A stretch of 64,000 nt of DNA. Source: Paracoccaceae bacterium. Its GTDB lineage: Bacteria; Pseudomonadota; Alphaproteobacteria; Rhodobacterales; Rhodobacteraceae. The position numbers and the translations under genes were made by a program. The DNA is taken from assembly GCA_024636555.1 (NCBI GenBank), contig JAGXGW010000016.1, forward strand, positions 59,848 through 123,847. Reading direction: 5' to 3'. The notes below the pieces were generated by a model. That model saw nothing but the letters and a program-made list of their open reading frames with translations, did no database searches and was not told where the DNA came from. The stretch's first letter is position 1. The number at the start of each line of letters is the position of its first letter. Positions 16,687 through 24,748 of this stretch are shown piece by piece.

Positions 16687-17979
16687 TCACACTCCCAGCC
16701 GGTCCCGCAAGCCATACCATGCGACAGTTGCGCTTACCGCCGGTTTGCGCAGGAAATGGAACGGGATCGGCTTCGTCACAGTCACCGGATAATCCAGTTG
16801 GTCTTCAGGCGTGCCGGAGGCCCAGTCCGCCAGCACACGCCCCAGTGCCGTCGCCATCGCGACACCGCGCCCGTTATAGCCCATCGCGGCCATAATGCCG
16901 GGGGCGACACGGTTCAGATGCGGATAGTGATCGGCTGTCATCGCCACGAAACCACCCCATGCATAGGACCATTCCGTATCGCCAAGCTGCGGAAATAGCG
17001 CCAGCGATGCCTTTCGCAACGTCTCCATCTGGCGCTTGGTTGTGGCCTCGTCATAGGCTCCGCGCCCGCCCATGATAAAGCGGCCCTGCTGGTCCAGCCG
17101 GAAATAGAGCAACAGGCGGCGGCTGTCCGAGGCCGAATGCCCGCCGGGCAGGATGGTGCGGCGGATATTGTCGCTCAGCGGCACGGTGGCCACCTGCACC
17201 GAGCGGATCGGCACCACAGTGCGCCGCATCGGCGCGACGAGGTCATCCGTATAGCCATTGGTGCACAGCAGCACCTTGCGGGCTGTCAGCTTGCCCTGCG
17301 CCGTGTGCAGGACATGCCCGTTTGCGGTGTTGTCCAGTTTCACGGCACGGCTGTGCCCGTGCAGCACCGCGCCCGCTTTCTGCGCGGCATGGGCCAGCCC
17401 CAGCGCGTAGTTCAGCGGATGCAGGTTGCCGCCGCGTTCGTCGATCATGCCGCCAAGGTAGGATTCGGTGCCCAGCAGACTTGCCGTCTCGTCTCTGGCG
17501 AGCATCCGCAACGGCGCACCCCGCCGCGTCCATTGCTCCACGCGGGACTGCACGATCTTTGTGGCGGCTTCATCATGCACGGGCTGTATCCAGCCGGTCT
17601 GGGCGGCGGCGCAATCAATGTTGTGACGGCGGATCAGGTTGAAGACCAGATCGCCCGCGCCGCCTGCCAGCCGAACCATCCGGCCGCCCATCTCGGCCCC
17701 GAAATGCTGCTTGATCATATCGGGGTCTTCCTTGAGGCCGGGATTGACCTGCCCGCCATTGCGCCCCGACGCGCCCCAACCGGGTGTCTCGGATTCCAGC
17801 ACCGTCACGGCAATTCCGCGCTCGGCCAGATGCAGCGCCGCCGAAAGGCCGGTAAAGCCGCCGCCGATGATGGCAACCTCTGTTTCCGCGGAGCCTGTCA
17901 AAGGCGGACAGGATGGTGTCGGGTTGGCCGTGGCCGACCACAGGGAATTGGCAATCGGCGCGATCTCGTTGGCAATCAT
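16687..17979 (-). CDS. FAD-dependent amine/amino-acid oxidoreductase, PuuB (gamma-glutamylputrescine oxidase)-like
   Basis: A 430-residue DAO-family flavoprotein. The Rossmann fingerprint IIGGGFTGLSAALHLAERG lies at about residues 35-53, followed by GWGASGRNGGQVNPGLKEDP, which is typical of the PuuB/OrdL branch. The C-terminus has YAWGGFVAMTADHYPHL and GYNGRGVAMATALG, the usual FAD-contacting end. PuuB-like enzymes oxidise gamma-glutamylated polyamines or other secondary amines to aldehydes plus H2O2. A succinate-semialdehyde-type dehydrogenase lies nearby at 19.3 kb, which fits amine-to-acid oxidation, but the genes are not in one operon. Confidence 0.82.
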   Translation of the reverse strand: MIANEIAPIANSLWSATANPTPSCPPLTGSAETEVAIIGGGFTGLSAALHLAERGIAVTVLESETPGWGASGRNGGQVNPGLKEDPDMIKQHFGAEMGGRMVRLAGGAGDLVFNLIRRHNIDCAAAQTGWIQPVHDEAATKIVQSRVEQWTRRGAPLRMLARDETASLLGTESYLGGMIDERGGNLHPLNYALGLAHAAQKAGAVLHGHSRAVKLDNTANGHVLHTAQGKLTARKVLLCTNGYTDDLVAPMRRTVVPIRSVQVATVPLSDNIRRTILPGGHSASDSRRLLLYFRLDQQGRFIMGGRGAYDEATTKRQMETLRKASLALFPQLGDTEWSYAWGGFVAMTADHYPHLNRVAPGIMAAMGYNGRGVAMATALGRVLADWASGTPEDQLDYPVTVTKPIPFHFLRKPAVSATVAWYGLRDRLGV

Positions 17980-18153
17980 GGGGCGGTCTCCGCGGTTGAG
18001 GGGGCAAGGGTCAGTAAACGGCGGGACTGACCACCCAGACGACGATAGTTTCTTCCGATCCGACGCACCAGAACCGGATCATCGCGGCGGCGTTGCAGGT
18101 TGCTGCATGTTCTGATGAAGATACACCAACGCAAACAGGGATGAGCCGTCATT

Positions 18154-19269
18154 ATGAAAATTACCCGCATCGAGACCTTTACCACTCCCGCCGTGGGTTT
18201 CGTGCGGATCACGGACGAGACCGGCGCGCAGGGTTGGGGGCAGGTCTCCACCTACAATGCCGATATCACGGTGCAGGTCTTGCACCGCCAGATCGCGGCA
18301 TGGACGGTAGGCGAGACCATCACCGATCTGGACGACCATCTGGACCGGATAGCCGAGCGGGAACATAAGTACCCCGGCTCGTATCTGTGCCGCGCCATGT
18401 GCGGGCTGGACACCGCGATCTGGGATCTGCGCGGCAAGCAGGCGGGCAAGCCGGTGGCGGCGCTGCTGGGCGGAACGGCGGGGCCACTGCGGGCCTATGC
18501 CTCCTCGATGCGGCGTGACATCACGCCCAAGGACGAGGCCGCGCGTCTGTTGCAGTTGAGGGACACGCAGGGCTTTGACGCGTTCAAATTCCGCGTCGGG
18601 TCCGAATGTGGCCGGGACAGGGATGAATGGGAAGGCCGGACCGAGGAGATCATTCCCCTGATGGCGCGGACGCTGGGGCCGGATGTTGATCTGCTGGCCG
18701 ATGCCAATTCCTGCTATACCCCGCGCCGCGCCATCGAGGTGGGCCGGATCATGGAGGCCAACGGCATGGTCCATTTCGAGGAACCTTGCCCCTATTGGGA
18801 GATGGAGCAGACCCGCACCGTGACCGAGGCGCTGGATATCGACGTGACGGGGGGTGAGCAGGATTGGGATCTGGCACATTGGCGGCGTATGATCGACATG
18901 CGGGCGGTGGATATCGTGCAGCCGGACGTCTGCTATCTGGGCGGCATTTCCCGCACGCTGCGGGTGGTCAGAATGGCGCAGGAGGCGGGGCTGCCCGTCA
19001 CGCCGCATTGCGCCAACTGGTCGATGGTGACGCTGTTCACGATGCATTTGCTGCGGGCGATCCCGAATGCGGGCAAATATCTGGAATTCTCGATCGAAGG
19101 GCCGGAGTACTACCCATGGCAATACGGCCTGTTCCGCAATGATCCTTTCGTCATCGAAGATGGTAAGGCGACAGTGACGGATGCACCCGGCTGGGGGATC
19201 GAGATCGATCCCGACTGGCTGGCGCGGTCCGCCTATCAGGTCAGCGAAGCCGACGGAACGCGCCCCTGA
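18154..19269 (+). CDS. Enolase-superfamily dehydratase/racemase (mandelate racemase/muconate lactonizing type)
   Basis: A 371-residue TIM-barrel enzyme of the enolase superfamily. The active site is readable: Lys145 and Arg147 (FKFRVG) on strand 2, metal ligands Asp183 (LLADAN), Glu209 (VHFEEP) and Glu235 (GGEQDW), and the His285/Asp258 dyad (TPHCAN, VQPDV). A Lys on one face plus a His-Asp dyad on the other defines the mandelate racemase subgroup, mostly sugar-acid dehydratases and racemases. The 174-base gap to the divergent PuuB-like gene should hold both promoters. A hairpin with a T-rich tail follows the stop. Confidence 0.87.
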   Translation: MKITRIETFTTPAVGFVRITDETGAQGWGQVSTYNADITVQVLHRQIAAWTVGETITDLDDHLDRIAEREHKYPGSYLCRAMCGLDTAIWDLRGKQAGKPVAALLGGTAGPLRAYASSMRRDITPKDEAARLLQLRDTQGFDAFKFRVGSECGRDRDEWEGRTEEIIPLMARTLGPDVDLLADANSCYTPRRAIEVGRIMEANGMVHFEEPCPYWEMEQTRTVTEALDIDVTGGEQDWDLAHWRRMIDMRAVDIVQPDVCYLGGISRTLRVVRMAQEAGLPVTPHCANWSMVTLFTMHLLRAIPNAGKYLEFSIEGPEYYPWQYGLFRNDPFVIEDGKATVTDAPGWGIEIDPDWLARSAYQVSEADGTRP

Positions 19270-19278
19270 AACGCAATA

Positions 19279-19305
19279 TGCGCCTGCTCTTGTGAAGCAG
19301 ACGCA
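19279..19305. terminator. Probable bidirectional terminator between convergent genes
   Basis: TGCGCCTGCT (19279-19288) pairs with AGCAGACGCA (19296-19305) with one mismatch around a 7-base loop, and the plus-strand continuation TCGCTTTGTTGG is T-rich. It lies between the dehydratase (plus) and the aldehyde dehydrogenase (minus), which converge here. Confidence 0.6.
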
Positions 19306-19344
19306 TCGCTTTGTTGGATTGTGGGCGCGTCATGCGCGGGCGGT

Positions 19345-20727
19345 TCAGGCCGGTAGGGCAATGGCCTTGGCGTTGACGAATTCCATCATCCCGAAGCCGC
19401 CATGCTCGCGGCCATAGCCGGAATTCTTGACGCCGCCGAAAGGCATCTCGGGTGCTGCGAGGCTGAAGTGGTTGATAAAGATCATCCCCGTATCGAAATG
19501 CTTTTTCGCCAGTTCGACCGCGTGTTTCTCGTCTTTGCAGAAAATGCCGCCGCCGAGCCCGAAACGGCTGTCATTCGCGATCCGCATCGCGTCCTCGTCA
19601 TCCTTGGCGCGGATGACCGACGCCACGGGGCCGAACAATTCGTCATCATAGGCAGGCTGGCCGGGGCTGACATCGGTCAAAACCGTTGCCGGGTAGAAAT
19701 AGCCTTTGCCGTCGGGCGTTTTACCGCCACAGGCGATCTTGGCACCCTTGGCGACACTTTTCTGCACCTGCTCGTCCAGCGTCTCGCGCAGATCGTCGCG
19801 CGCCATCGGGCCAAGGCCGGTCCCGTCTTCGGCAGGGTCGCCCGTTCTGATCGCGTCCATTGCTTTGACATAGCCTTCAACGAACGCGTCGTAGACCGCA
19901 TCGCTCACCACGAAACGTTTCGCATTCACGCAGGTCTGGCCGTTGTTGTAGATCCGGCCTGCCACGCAATACTTTACCGCCACGTCGATATCGGCGTCTT
20001 CCAGAACGAGATAGGCATCGTTCGAGCCAAGCTCCATCACGCTTTTCTTGAGGAACTCGCCCGCCTTGCGCGCAACCACGCTACCGCCCTTGGCGCTGCC
20101 GGTCATCGTGACGCCGCGCACCAACGCGTGTTCGATCAGCTTGTCGGATTGGTCATGGTCGATGGTGATCACGGTGAACAGACCCTTGGGCAGGCCCGCA
20201 CGCTCGTAAATGTCGCGCAGCATCATGCCGCTGCCGGTGCAGTTCGCGGCATGCTTGAGCAACACGCCGTTGCCCGCCATCAGATTGGCGATGGAGTAGC
20301 GCACAGCCTGATAGGCCGGAAAGTTCCACGGCTGGATGCCATAGATCACGCCGATGGGCGAATAGGTGATGATCCCGCTGCGCCCGTCCTGAAGCTCGCG
20401 CTCCTCATCGGCCAGAACCTCGGGGCCCTTTTTGGCCGTATAGGCGCAGATACCGGCGCACAGGTCGATCTCGTCGCGGCTGTCCTTGAGCAGCTTGCCC
20501 ACCTCATCCGTCATCAGCTTGGCGAATTTTTCTTTGGAGGCGGTCAGCTCCTCGCCGATGCGCGCGATGATCTGGGCGCGCTCCTCGACGGGTTTCAGCC
20601 GCCATGACAAAAACGCCTCGTGGCAGGTTTGCAGGGCCTCCAACATCTGCTCATCGGACATGAGCGGATAGGATTGCAACTTTTCCTCGGTGAATGGGTT
20701 GATCGTCTGAATGGTGCGGTCGGTCAT
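19345..20727 (-). CDS. NAD(P)-dependent aldehyde dehydrogenase, succinate-semialdehyde dehydrogenase (Sad/YneI) type
   Basis: A 460-residue aldehyde dehydrogenase. The catalytic residues are all in place: Asn135 in QPWNFP, Glu232 in MELGSNDAYLVL, and the nucleophile Cys266 in NNGQTCVNAKRF. The length of about 460, shorter than the 480-500 of GabD, and the NDAYLVLEDADID segment fit the Sad/YneI-like group that oxidises succinate semialdehyde and related short omega-oxo acids. I chose the ATG at 20727, preceded by AAGGAAAGG; 11 further codons upstream have no ribosome binding site. It could serve the PuuB-like oxidase upstream (inference). Confidence 0.88.
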   Translation of the reverse strand: MTDRTIQTINPFTEEKLQSYPLMSDEQMLEALQTCHEAFLSWRLKPVEERAQIIARIGEELTASKEKFAKLMTDEVGKLLKDSRDEIDLCAGICAYTAKKGPEVLADEERELQDGRSGIITYSPIGVIYGIQPWNFPAYQAVRYSIANLMAGNGVLLKHAANCTGSGMMLRDIYERAGLPKGLFTVITIDHDQSDKLIEHALVRGVTMTGSAKGGSVVARKAGEFLKKSVMELGSNDAYLVLEDADIDVAVKYCVAGRIYNNGQTCVNAKRFVVSDAVYDAFVEGYVKAMDAIRTGDPAEDGTGLGPMARDDLRETLDEQVQKSVAKGAKIACGGKTPDGKGYFYPATVLTDVSPGQPAYDDELFGPVASVIRAKDDEDAMRIANDSRFGLGGGIFCKDEKHAVELAKKHFDTGMIFINHFSLAAPEMPFGGVKNSGYGREHGGFGMMEFVNAKAIALPA

Positions 20728-20846
20728 GTGTCGGCCTTTCCTTATGTCTCGGCGAACCAACGACTGGGGGCTGAGCGCGTTCCATCATGCGACCGGACAG
20801 GACCACACGATTTCGTGGGAACCGGTCTGTTGTCCTGTGCCGGTGC

Positions 20847-21848
20847 TCAGGTCTGCGAGGTCAGCAGATGCAACAGACGCCGTTCATCCGCGCGCAAACC
20901 GCGTGGACCGGGCGGTGCCGCCGCACCCAGCCTTTCACGCCGCGGATCAGGCGCAAGCTCTACCAGATCGAACAGCAACGGATGGATATAGCTGCTGCGG
21001 CAGATGGCCGGTGTGTTGTGCAAGACCTCCGCCGCGCGCTCGCACAATGCCTTGACCGTCACGGCAGCCTTTTTCCGGCGCAGCGCACCAAGGGCGGCCA
21101 CTGTGCCCGACCATGTCCGGAACGTCTTGGCTGTCACTTCGGGCAGGCCGCTGGCATCAGTGAGATAGCTGTTCACCATCTGCGAGGACACGCTGTGCGA
21201 CACGCCTTGCGCGTCGATCCATGTGAAAAGCTGCGCGCCGGGCAGGTCGGCGATCTGTTCCAAGGCGTGGTGCAGGCGCTGGTCGTCGATCCGGTGCTCG
21301 ACCTGCGTGCCGCCCTTGGCGCGAAACCGCAATTCCACCCGCCCGCGGCTTGCGATACGGACGTGTCTTTGCAAAAGCGTTGTTGCCCCGAAGGTGCCGC
21401 TGCGTTGCGTATGGCGCGTGCTGCCGACCCGCAGACGGGCGCAATCCAGCAGCAGGATCAGTGCGGCAAGGGCGAATTCCTGACTGCCGGGCGGTGCTTC
21501 GAGGTCACGCGCAACGCGGCGGCGCAGGCGGGGCAGCGCGCGGCCGAACCGGGCCAGTTGGTCGAATTTAGCGCGCGCGCGCCAGTCCTGCCAGTCGGGG
21601 TGGTAGCGGTATTGCTTGCGTCCGGCCTCGTCAAACCCAGTGGCTTGAATGTGGCCCTCGGCATCGGCGCAAACCCACACGTCGCGCCATGCGGGCGGGA
21701 TGGCGATAGAAGCGATGCGCGCACGGACCTTCGGATCGCTTATGATCGTTCCATCGGCTTGCGCGTAGCTGAAACCGCGCCCGCGCCGCCGCCGGGTCAG
21801 GCCGGGTTCGTCATCGTTGACGTGGCGCAGACCGGATGCGATCTTCAC
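20847..21848 (-). CDS. DNA topoisomerase IB (poxvirus/bacterial type)
   Basis: A 333-residue type IB topoisomerase that relaxes supercoils through a 3'-phosphotyrosyl intermediate. The N-terminal domain has AIPPAWRDVWVCADAEGHIQATG, typical of bacterial members. In the catalytic domain, CARLRVG near 136-142, Lys178 in RFRAKGG, Arg244 in KTFRTWSGT, His277, and the nucleophile Tyr287 in ICRSSYIHP can be seen. It starts with GTG and overlaps the upstream small gene by 4 bases (GTGA), so the two are coupled. These enzymes are scattered among bacteria and often regarded as accessory. Confidence 0.9.
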   Translation of the reverse strand: MKIASGLRHVNDDEPGLTRRRRGRGFSYAQADGTIISDPKVRARIASIAIPPAWRDVWVCADAEGHIQATGFDEAGRKQYRYHPDWQDWRARAKFDQLARFGRALPRLRRRVARDLEAPPGSQEFALAALILLLDCARLRVGSTRHTQRSGTFGATTLLQRHVRIASRGRVELRFRAKGGTQVEHRIDDQRLHHALEQIADLPGAQLFTWIDAQGVSHSVSSQMVNSYLTDASGLPEVTAKTFRTWSGTVAALGALRRKKAAVTVKALCERAAEVLHNTPAICRSSYIHPLLFDLVELAPDPRRERLGAAAPPGPRGLRADERRLLHLLTSQT

Positions 21849-22060
21849 GCCTTGCGCAACTCGGATGAGAGTTTGAGAACCTCACCGCCATCGCTCTGCT
21901 TGATGAAAACGGCAGGATCATCGTCAGACCCGTTGCGCGTGACCGCGGTGCCGCTGATCTTGCGCGTGATCTTCTGCGTATAGGTTTTCTCGACCTTGCC
22001 TTCGGCGGTACCATTGCCCCAGTCCCATTCCACCTTGTCGCCTATTTTCAGCCTTGCCAT
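21845..22060 (-). CDS. Small hypervirulence-associated (HVA1/DUF2945) Tudor-like protein
   Basis: A 71-residue protein beginning MARLKIGDKVEWDWGNGTAEGKV and ending in a KQSDGGEVLKLSSELRK segment, the pattern of the DUF2945/HVA1 family, which is predicted to adopt a Tudor-like barrel. Its molecular role is not established. I placed the start at 22060; the open frame runs 21 codons further but only the inner ATG gives the family N-terminus. Coupling to topoisomerase IB by a 4-base overlap suggests a shared function in DNA or nucleic-acid handling (inference). Confidence 0.78.
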   Translation of the reverse strand: MARLKIGDKVEWDWGNGTAEGKVEKTYTQKITRKISGTAVTRNGSDDDPAVFIKQSDGGEVLKLSSELRKA

Positions 22061-22353
22061 GAGAATACCCTCTTGCTCCTCGTTCGGCAGATCATGCCGG
22101 TTGTCCCGCACATGGCGCATCACCGGTGAATGCGGATGCGAGATGTAACGCCGACGCCTTCAAGCAGTTCCGCGCAACACGCTCAGCAGCCCGTCGACCT
22201 CTCGTGTGGCGAGGGCTGCAAAAAAAATGGGAACAGCGCCGCAGCGGCGGGCGTTTGTCACGCAGATCTGTGACAGGTGATCGCGAGGCAATCCTCCCCG
22301 ACGGGAGACTTGCAGGTACGCCGCGCAGAGGTGAAATTTGAAGAGAGTGAGCG

Positions 22354-23076
22354 TTGTCCCCCATGCTGACGGGCAATTTTACCGGACTTTATTGCGGCCC
22401 CGCGCCAGTGCCCGAGACGCTTTGGGCGCAGTGGAATTTTGACCCTGTGGTTCTGGCGGCGTTGGTCGGGCTGGCCCTGATGATCGGGCGCGACAAGGCG
22501 GGAGCGACAGCAATCGTCGTTCTGGCCATTGCTTTCATCTCGCCGCTCTGCGCCCTGTCGGCCGCCCTGTTCGCTGCCCGCGTTGTGCATCATGTGTTGC
22601 TCGTGGTCGTTGCGGCCCCGCTGATCGCGCTGGTCTGGCCGCTGCAAAAGGCGCGGCCGCTCTTGCCCGCGTTCCTGCTGTCCACTGTCATCCTCTGGGG
22701 CTGGCACCTGCCTGCCGCCTATGATCTGGCGATGGGAAACAAGGGCGTCTACTGGCTGATGCAGCTTTCGTTGCTGGGCTCTGCCGTAATGTTCTGGCGT
22801 GCGATTCTGGATGAGGTGCAGGCAGCGGGGCGGGCGCTGCCCTACATCCTTGCAGGCTATATGCAGATGGCATTCCTTGGCGCTTTGCTGACCTTTGCAC
22901 CGGACGCGCTGTATGCGATCCATCAGGTTGCCCCGCTGGCATGGGGTTTCAACCCCGTCACCGACCAGCAGTTGGGCGGGCTGATCATGTGGGTCCCGGC
23001 AGGCATTCCGTTTCTGGCGTTCGGTGCCATTGTGGCCAGACGCGGGTGGCGCGACATCGGAAGCCAGACGGCATGA
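22354..23076 (+). CDS. ctaG: Cytochrome c oxidase assembly factor, CtaG (caa3) family
   Basis: An integral membrane protein of about 240 residues with seven hydrophobic segments. The segments VVHHVLLVVVAAPLIALVWP, WGWHLPAAYDLAM, YMQMAFLGALLTFAP and DQQLGGLIMWVPAGIPFL carry the conserved His and Met residues of the caa3_CtaG family, which helps insert copper into haem-copper oxidases. It stands directly before the oxidase structural genes, as expected. The start is either a TTG at 22354 or an ATG at 22363; neither has a clear ribosome binding site. It overlaps the next gene by 4 bases. Confidence 0.83.
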   Translation: MSPMLTGNFTGLYCGPAPVPETLWAQWNFDPVVLAALVGLALMIGRDKAGATAIVVLAIAFISPLCALSAALFAARVVHHVLLVVVAAPLIALVWPLQKARPLLPAFLLSTVILWGWHLPAAYDLAMGNKGVYWLMQLSLLGSAVMFWRAILDEVQAAGRALPYILAGYMQMAFLGALLTFAPDALYAIHQVAPLAWGFNPVTDQQLGGLIMWVPAGIPFLAFGAIVARRGWRDIGSQTA

Positions 23077-23585
23077 GCGCATGGCCCCACATCCTGATCC
23101 CCTATTTCAAGTTCATCCATATCGCTGCTCTGGCAATCTGGGCGGCCGGTTTGTTCGCCTTGCCCCTGATGCTGACGCGGCACGATCCGACCAATGCACA
23201 GGCCGATTACACCCGTCTGCGGCAGGCATCGCATTACAGCTACACCCTTTTGGTGACCCCGATGGCGGTGCTGGCGATCATATCCGGCACGGTGCTGATC
23301 TTTCTGCGGGAGGTGTTTGTCACATGGATGTTCGCCAAGCTGGTCTTTGTCGCACTGATGGTGGTTTTCCACGCATGGGTCGGGCACGTGCTTGTGTCAG
23401 TGGCCGAAACGGAAGGGGAGCATACCCCCCCCAGCCCGACATTTCCCGTGCTGATCCTGCTTGGCATTGTCCTTTGCGTGCTGGCGCTTGTGCTGGCCAA
23501 ACCTGATCTGGGCGCGATCCCGATGCCGGAATGGCTGGTGGAGCCGCGAGAGCTTCAGTTGCCCTTCGACGTGCCCAGACGATAA
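23073..23585 (+). CDS. HemJ/CopD-like four-helix membrane protein
   Basis: A 170-residue membrane protein with four hydrophobic segments. Two recognisable pieces, FKFIHIAALAIWAAGLFALP near the N-terminus and WMFAKLVFVALMVVFHAWVG in the middle, each carry a His on a helix and match the pattern of HemJ-type protoporphyrinogen oxidase and CopD-type copper-resistance proteins. Both families bind haem or copper, which suits a place in an oxidase cluster. Its ATG overlaps the CtaG stop (ATGA). Its 3' end overlaps the convergent DUF2231 gene by 31 bases. Confidence 0.68.
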   Translation: MSAWPHILIPYFKFIHIAALAIWAAGLFALPLMLTRHDPTNAQADYTRLRQASHYSYTLLVTPMAVLAIISGTVLIFLREVFVTWMFAKLVFVALMVVFHAWVGHVLVSVAETEGEHTPPSPTFPVLILLGIVLCVLALVLAKPDLGAIPMPEWLVEPRELQLPFDVPRR

Positions 23586-24070
23586 TCGAAGACGAGTTTT
23601 CCGCCATGCCATCCCGTCACCATCACCGCGAGCACGCTGAAACCCGACAGCAGGATGCCGTAGGGCAGCACGGCGGATTCGTATCCGCCCATCCGGTAGC
23701 CCCAATTGGCCCCCAACAGCGCCAGCAGCATCACGGCGATGACGAAATGCGTCCACGCCGGCGCGCGCGCGCGGATGCCCGGCACCATCAGCAATTCGAC
23801 CGTGCCGGACAAGCCGGCCAGCAGCCCGAACAGAAACGCGGTGCCTGCGGCCCAGACGCCTGCGCGCGCCCAGAAGACATCGCCGGACAACCAGTAAAGA
23901 CCGTCAGCGCCGAACAGGCAGAAGGTCAGCGCCACGGGAAAGGCTACCGTCATTGCATGGATCGGGTGGCCATGGATCGCGATTCTGGATTCGGTCAGGT
24001 CGAAACCGGGGCTTTCGGCAATCGGATCAAGCCGGGTTTCATCTTTGTCCTGAACAATGGGTTTGGGCAT
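23555..24070 (-). CDS. DUF2231 membrane protein
   Basis: A 171-residue protein with four hydrophobic segments, matching DUF2231: a cytosolic N-terminus, then the characteristic IHGHPIHAMTVAFPVAL motif with His residues at the start of helix 1, and GLYWLSGDVFWARAGVWAAG. The family is often found near terminal oxidases and haem proteins, and its function is unknown. The ribosome binding site AAGGAG (24080-24085 on the complement) lies inside the coding start of the divergent subunit II gene, only 3 bases separating the two start codons. The 3' end overlaps the HemJ-like gene by 31 bases. Confidence 0.78.
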   Translation of the reverse strand: MPKPIVQDKDETRLDPIAESPGFDLTESRIAIHGHPIHAMTVAFPVALTFCLFGADGLYWLSGDVFWARAGVWAAGTAFLFGLLAGLSGTVELLMVPGIRARAPAWTHFVIAVMLLALLGANWGYRMGGYESAVLPYGILLSGFSVLAVMVTGWHGGKLVFDYRLGTSKGN

Positions 24071-24073
24071 GAC

Positions 24074-24748
24074 ATGAGGCTCCTTAAGGTCACGGGTGTC
24101 GGTACAACGCTTTTATTGCTTGCCGGTTGCGAAGATTCTCTGTCGACCTTGCATCCCGGCGGTCCGGCTGCCGATGCCATTGCGACGATATGGTGGGTGA
24201 TGCTGGTCGCCTCCTGCCTGATCTTCGCGCTTGTCATGGCTTTGCTGGCCCTTTCGTTCCGTCGGTCCGGCGGCGAGGGTGGCGGGGAGAAAGTCTGGCT
24301 GGCGGGATTGGGACTGGCCTTCCCGATGGCGGTGCTGGCCGCCTTGCTTGTCTACGGGCTGGTCATCGGCGAGCGGCTGATCCCGCGTGAAGGGGCCGAC
24401 GTGGTGACCGTCGGTGCCGAAGGGCGGCAATGGGAGTGGCGCTTCACCTATGCCGACCTGCCCGGCCTTGTCACGCAGCGGGTTCTGCATATCCCCGCGG
24501 GCACGCCCGTGGATGTCCAGATCACCTCGGCCGATGTCATCCACAGTTTCTGGGTGCCGCGTCTGGCGGGCAAGCTGGACGCCATTCCGGGCCACGTCAA
24601 CGTACTGCGGATCGAAGCGTGGGAGCCGGGGGAATTCGAAGGACTCAGCGCCGAATACAGCGGTCCGGGGTACCTTGATCACCGCTTTACCGTCATCGCG
24701 CATGATCCGCAGGGATGGGCCGATTTCCTTCAGGGAGCCGCAGAATGA
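24074..24748 (+). CDS. Haem-copper oxidase subunit II lacking CuA ligands (quinol-oxidase type)
   Basis: A 224-residue lipoprotein: lipobox LLAGC with Cys19, two membrane helices (about 36-60 and 75-98), then the periplasmic cupredoxin domain with RQWEWRFTY near 118-125 and VIHSFWVPRL near 155-164. In cytochrome c oxidases the C-terminal loop carries the CuA ligands as CxExC...H..M; here the loop is GLSAEYSGPGYLDH (190-203), so both Cys are Ser and the His is Tyr. The same SAxYSGPG pattern occurs in CyoA of cytochrome bo3, so quinol rather than cytochrome c is the predicted donor. Its ATG overlaps the divergent DUF2231 leader; its stop overlaps the subunit I start. Confidence 0.87.
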   Translation: MRLLKVTGVGTTLLLLAGCEDSLSTLHPGGPAADAIATIWWVMLVASCLIFALVMALLALSFRRSGGEGGGEKVWLAGLGLAFPMAVLAALLVYGLVIGERLIPREGADVVTVGAEGRQWEWRFTYADLPGLVTQRVLHIPAGTPVDVQITSADVIHSFWVPRLAGKLDAIPGHVNVLRIEAWEPGEFEGLSAEYSGPGYLDHRFTVIAHDPQGWADFLQGAAE

